Assembly (NCBI GenBank): GCA_015485245.1 | Contig: WFTY01000357.1 | Span: 1 to 8,479 of the forward strand | Source of the DNA: Anaerolineales bacterium | GTDB taxonomy: Bacteria; Chloroflexota; Anaerolineae; Anaerolineales; UBA11858 | Direction of reading: 5' to 3' | DNA: 8,479 nt | Shown here: positions 7,701 to 8,479 of the stretch, piece after piece | How the letters are laid out: every line of letters starts with the position of its first letter | How positions within the stretch are numbered: the stretch's first letter is position 1 | Made by a program: the position numbers and the translations under genes | The notes under the pieces: generated by a model | What the model was told of the DNA's origin: nothing | What the model saw: only the letters and a program-made list of their open reading frames with translations | The model's database searches: none

Positions 7701-8479
7701 CATTGCGCACAATCACATCCGGCGCGCCAAGCTCCAACAACCGCTTGAGGCGGTTGTTGCGGTTAATCACCCGCCGGTACAGATCGTTCAGATCCGAAGT
7801 GGCGAAGCGACCGCCGTCCAGCTGCACCATCGGGCGCAAATCTGGAGGGATCACCGGCAGCACGGTAAGGATCATCCATTCCGGTTTGTTGCCCGATTGC
7901 CGGAACGCTTCAGCAATCTTCAAACGGCGGGTGGCTTTCTTGCGCTTCTGCTTGCTTCCGGAAGTGCGCAGCGTGTGCCGCAGTTCTTCCACCAGCGCGT
8001 CCAGGTCGAGGCGCCGGAGAATGTCGAGGATCGCCTCGGCGCCCATATCCGCCTGAAAAACCTGCCCCCAACGGGATTTCAATTCGCGGTAACGCAGCTC
8101 GCCCATATAGGTCAACGGCTGCAAATCGAGCAGTTCCTGGCGCAGACGGCGATACTCATTTTGCGCGCTGGCGGTCTTCTCTTCTACTTCTTCGCGCAAG
8201 GCGATGATCTTCTGCTCAGTCTCGGCGCTCACGCGGGCCATATCCAGGCGCAGGTGCTCTACCTCGCGCTGGCGCTGATCCATCAACTCCGTTTCGATCT
8301 CTTCAAGGCGGGCTTTGACCACTTGCTGCACATCCCCCAGATGTTTATTGGTGATCTCCTCACCCGCATCCACAATGACGATGTCCGTTCCAGGGAAGGT
8401 GATCGCCCGGCGAGCTTTTTCGCCCACGCGCGATTGCAGATCCATCTCCAACTGCTGGCCCTTTTGCATCACCGGATCA
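4768..8479 (-). CDS. rpoC: RNA polymerase subunit beta' (RpoC), 5'-truncated
   Basis: This is the catalytic large subunit of RNA polymerase, which binds the active-site Mg and much of the clamp. The frame is open to the window edge. Counting from the GTG at 8472-8470 (an internal Val codon, not a start) there are 1234 residues. The N-terminal zinc ribbon and any true start lie beyond the window. Visible parts in order: a charged helical stretch (about 48-117) that looks like a coiled-coil insertion in the clamp; the clamp-helix block NKPEWMILTVLPVIPPDLRP (195-214); GRFRRNLLGKRVDYSGRSV (299-317); the catalytic NADFDGD (421-427, with D423, D425 and D427 holding Mg); the MADSGATKGGFGQLSQLAGM block (673-692); bridge helix FISSHGARKGLADTAL (722-737); the second zinc site C763, C835, C842 and C845; and trigger loop LTLRTFHTGG (877-886) with the conserved His883. 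The chain passes straight from the trigger loop to GLPRVEEIFEAR, so the large SI3 insertion of E. coli is absent. It ends with an Ala/Glu-rich acidic tail (about 1196-1234). rpoB would be expected just upstream, off the window. Gene identity is certain. Confidence 0.98.
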   Translation of the reverse strand, partial: DPVMQKGQQLEMDLQSRVGEKARRAITFPGTDIVIVDAGEEITNKHLGDVQQVVKARLEEIETELMDQRQREVEHLRLDMARVSAETEQKIIALREEVEEKTASAQNEYRRLRQELLDLQPLTYMGELRYRELKSRWGQVFQADMGAEAILDILRRLDLDALVEELRHTLRTSGSKQKRKKATRRLKIAEAFRQSGNKPEWMILTVLPVIPPDLRPMVQLDGGRFATSDLNDLYRRVINRNNRLKRLLELGAPDVIVRNEKRMLQEAVDSLIDNSQRGKARSRRGRRELKSLSDMLKGKKGRFRRNLLGKRVDYSGRSVIVAGPKLKIHQCGLPKTMALELYRPFVISHLVNNGYATNVKGAKRLIERQRPEVWEALEEAIKDRPVLLNRAPTLHRLGIQAFEPILIEGKAIQLHPLVCTAFNADFDGDQMAVHVPLSDKAVKEARELMLASKNLLKPASGEPIVSPSKDMVLGVYYLTKDDNRPHKGDGRVFASFDEVEMAYRLGQVEVPSKIKLLTTTWYSENNSWMSRPEERLLETTVGRVLFNRVLPESVRFVNTPLEKGSIKDLIADIYEVCGEEETVRAADRIKDIGFHYATRSGFTVAVADITIPHTKKEIIEQALQDVEKVERSFRRGLLTEQEQNERVIDIWQGTTSQVAAAVREEMDPDGDLAVMADSGATKGGFGQLSQLAGMRGLMADPSGRIIPYPIRSNFREGLTTLEYFISSHGARKGLADTALRTADAGYLTRRLVDVSQDIIVNAEDCGTEQHITIRRSDDVAGQSLGQRLYGRVAAERIVHPETGEVLVEKGEMIDRDETRRISKANVAEVKVYSPLTCDMEHGVCAKCYGMDLGRGKMVELGSAVGIVAAQSIGEPGTQLTLRTFHTGGVAAGSDITTGLPRVEEIFEARKAPKGEAVISEIAGVVNIEQSERYDDLRIVRVVHSEMVSDSYKIARGWEALVKDEDEVSQGDVIIRHKKDKEQVIVAEHEGRVRIEDGHVIVSREIRDEEEYEIPSNARLIVKNGERVEPGQPLTEGSLNTHDLLRIRGRDATQMYLLSEVQKVYRSQGQNIHDKHFEVIIRKMMSRVVVSSPGDSNYLPGDVVNRRELLRANEALLSEGKRPAKYRDVLLGITKASLSTDSFLSAASFQHTIRVLTRAAASGAEDPLYGLKENVIIGKLIPAGTGFEMGPFGALGKQKLQQEAEAAQVVEELPLAAAAEEIPSAEGEDDEANLVIE

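Noticed and set aside
8470..8472. GTG as the start codon of rpoC
   Set aside because: The frame stays open to the window edge, and the zinc-ribbon region that every bacterial RpoC has before this point is missing. The codon is internal.

Overview
The window looks like a contig end from a GC-rich bacterium, most likely a member of the Chloroflexota (Anaerolineae-like). That assignment rests on the general look of the proteins (a beta' subunit without the proteobacterial SI3 insertion, an LCP protein with a Pro/Gln-rich linker, a TIM-barrel plus NTF2-like protein) and not on any marker search. The first 27 bases are not genomic: they match the 3' part of the Illumina Nextera read-2 adapter, ending in the 19-bp Tn5 mosaic end. 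The organism's own sequence starts at base 28.

Left part, + strand (28-2070): a 5'-truncated LytR-CpsA-Psr (LCP) family protein is followed after 73 bases by a 369-residue protein. The latter combines a TIM-barrel, glycoside-hydrolase-like region with a C-terminal NTF2/SnoaL-like domain. The gap between them holds a strong Shine-Dalgarno, a possible extended -10 promoter and a small GC-rich hairpin. The LCP protein belongs to cell-wall glycopolymer assembly. The role of the second protein is unknown, although a carbohydrate-related role would fit its fold.

Centre (2071-2187): a 117-base convergent intergenic region carries degenerate 9-base repeats arranged as an imperfect inverted repeat.

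Right part, - strand (2188-8479): the 3' portion of rpoC (RNA polymerase beta'), whose 5' end runs off the window, is followed by a complete type IIA topoisomerase A subunit (gyrA family). They are separated by a very clear intrinsic terminator for rpoC and, directly after it, an extended -10 promoter for gyrA. The two housekeeping genes are therefore co-oriented but look transcriptionally uncoupled.

Most of the window is ordinary core-genome content. I found no CRISPR array, RNA gene, insertion sequence or defence system. The points most worth a second look are the missing canonical GyrA box together with a Met at the quinolone-contact position of the gyrase subunit, the unusual domain pairing in the TIM-barrel protein, and the 9-base repeat element.
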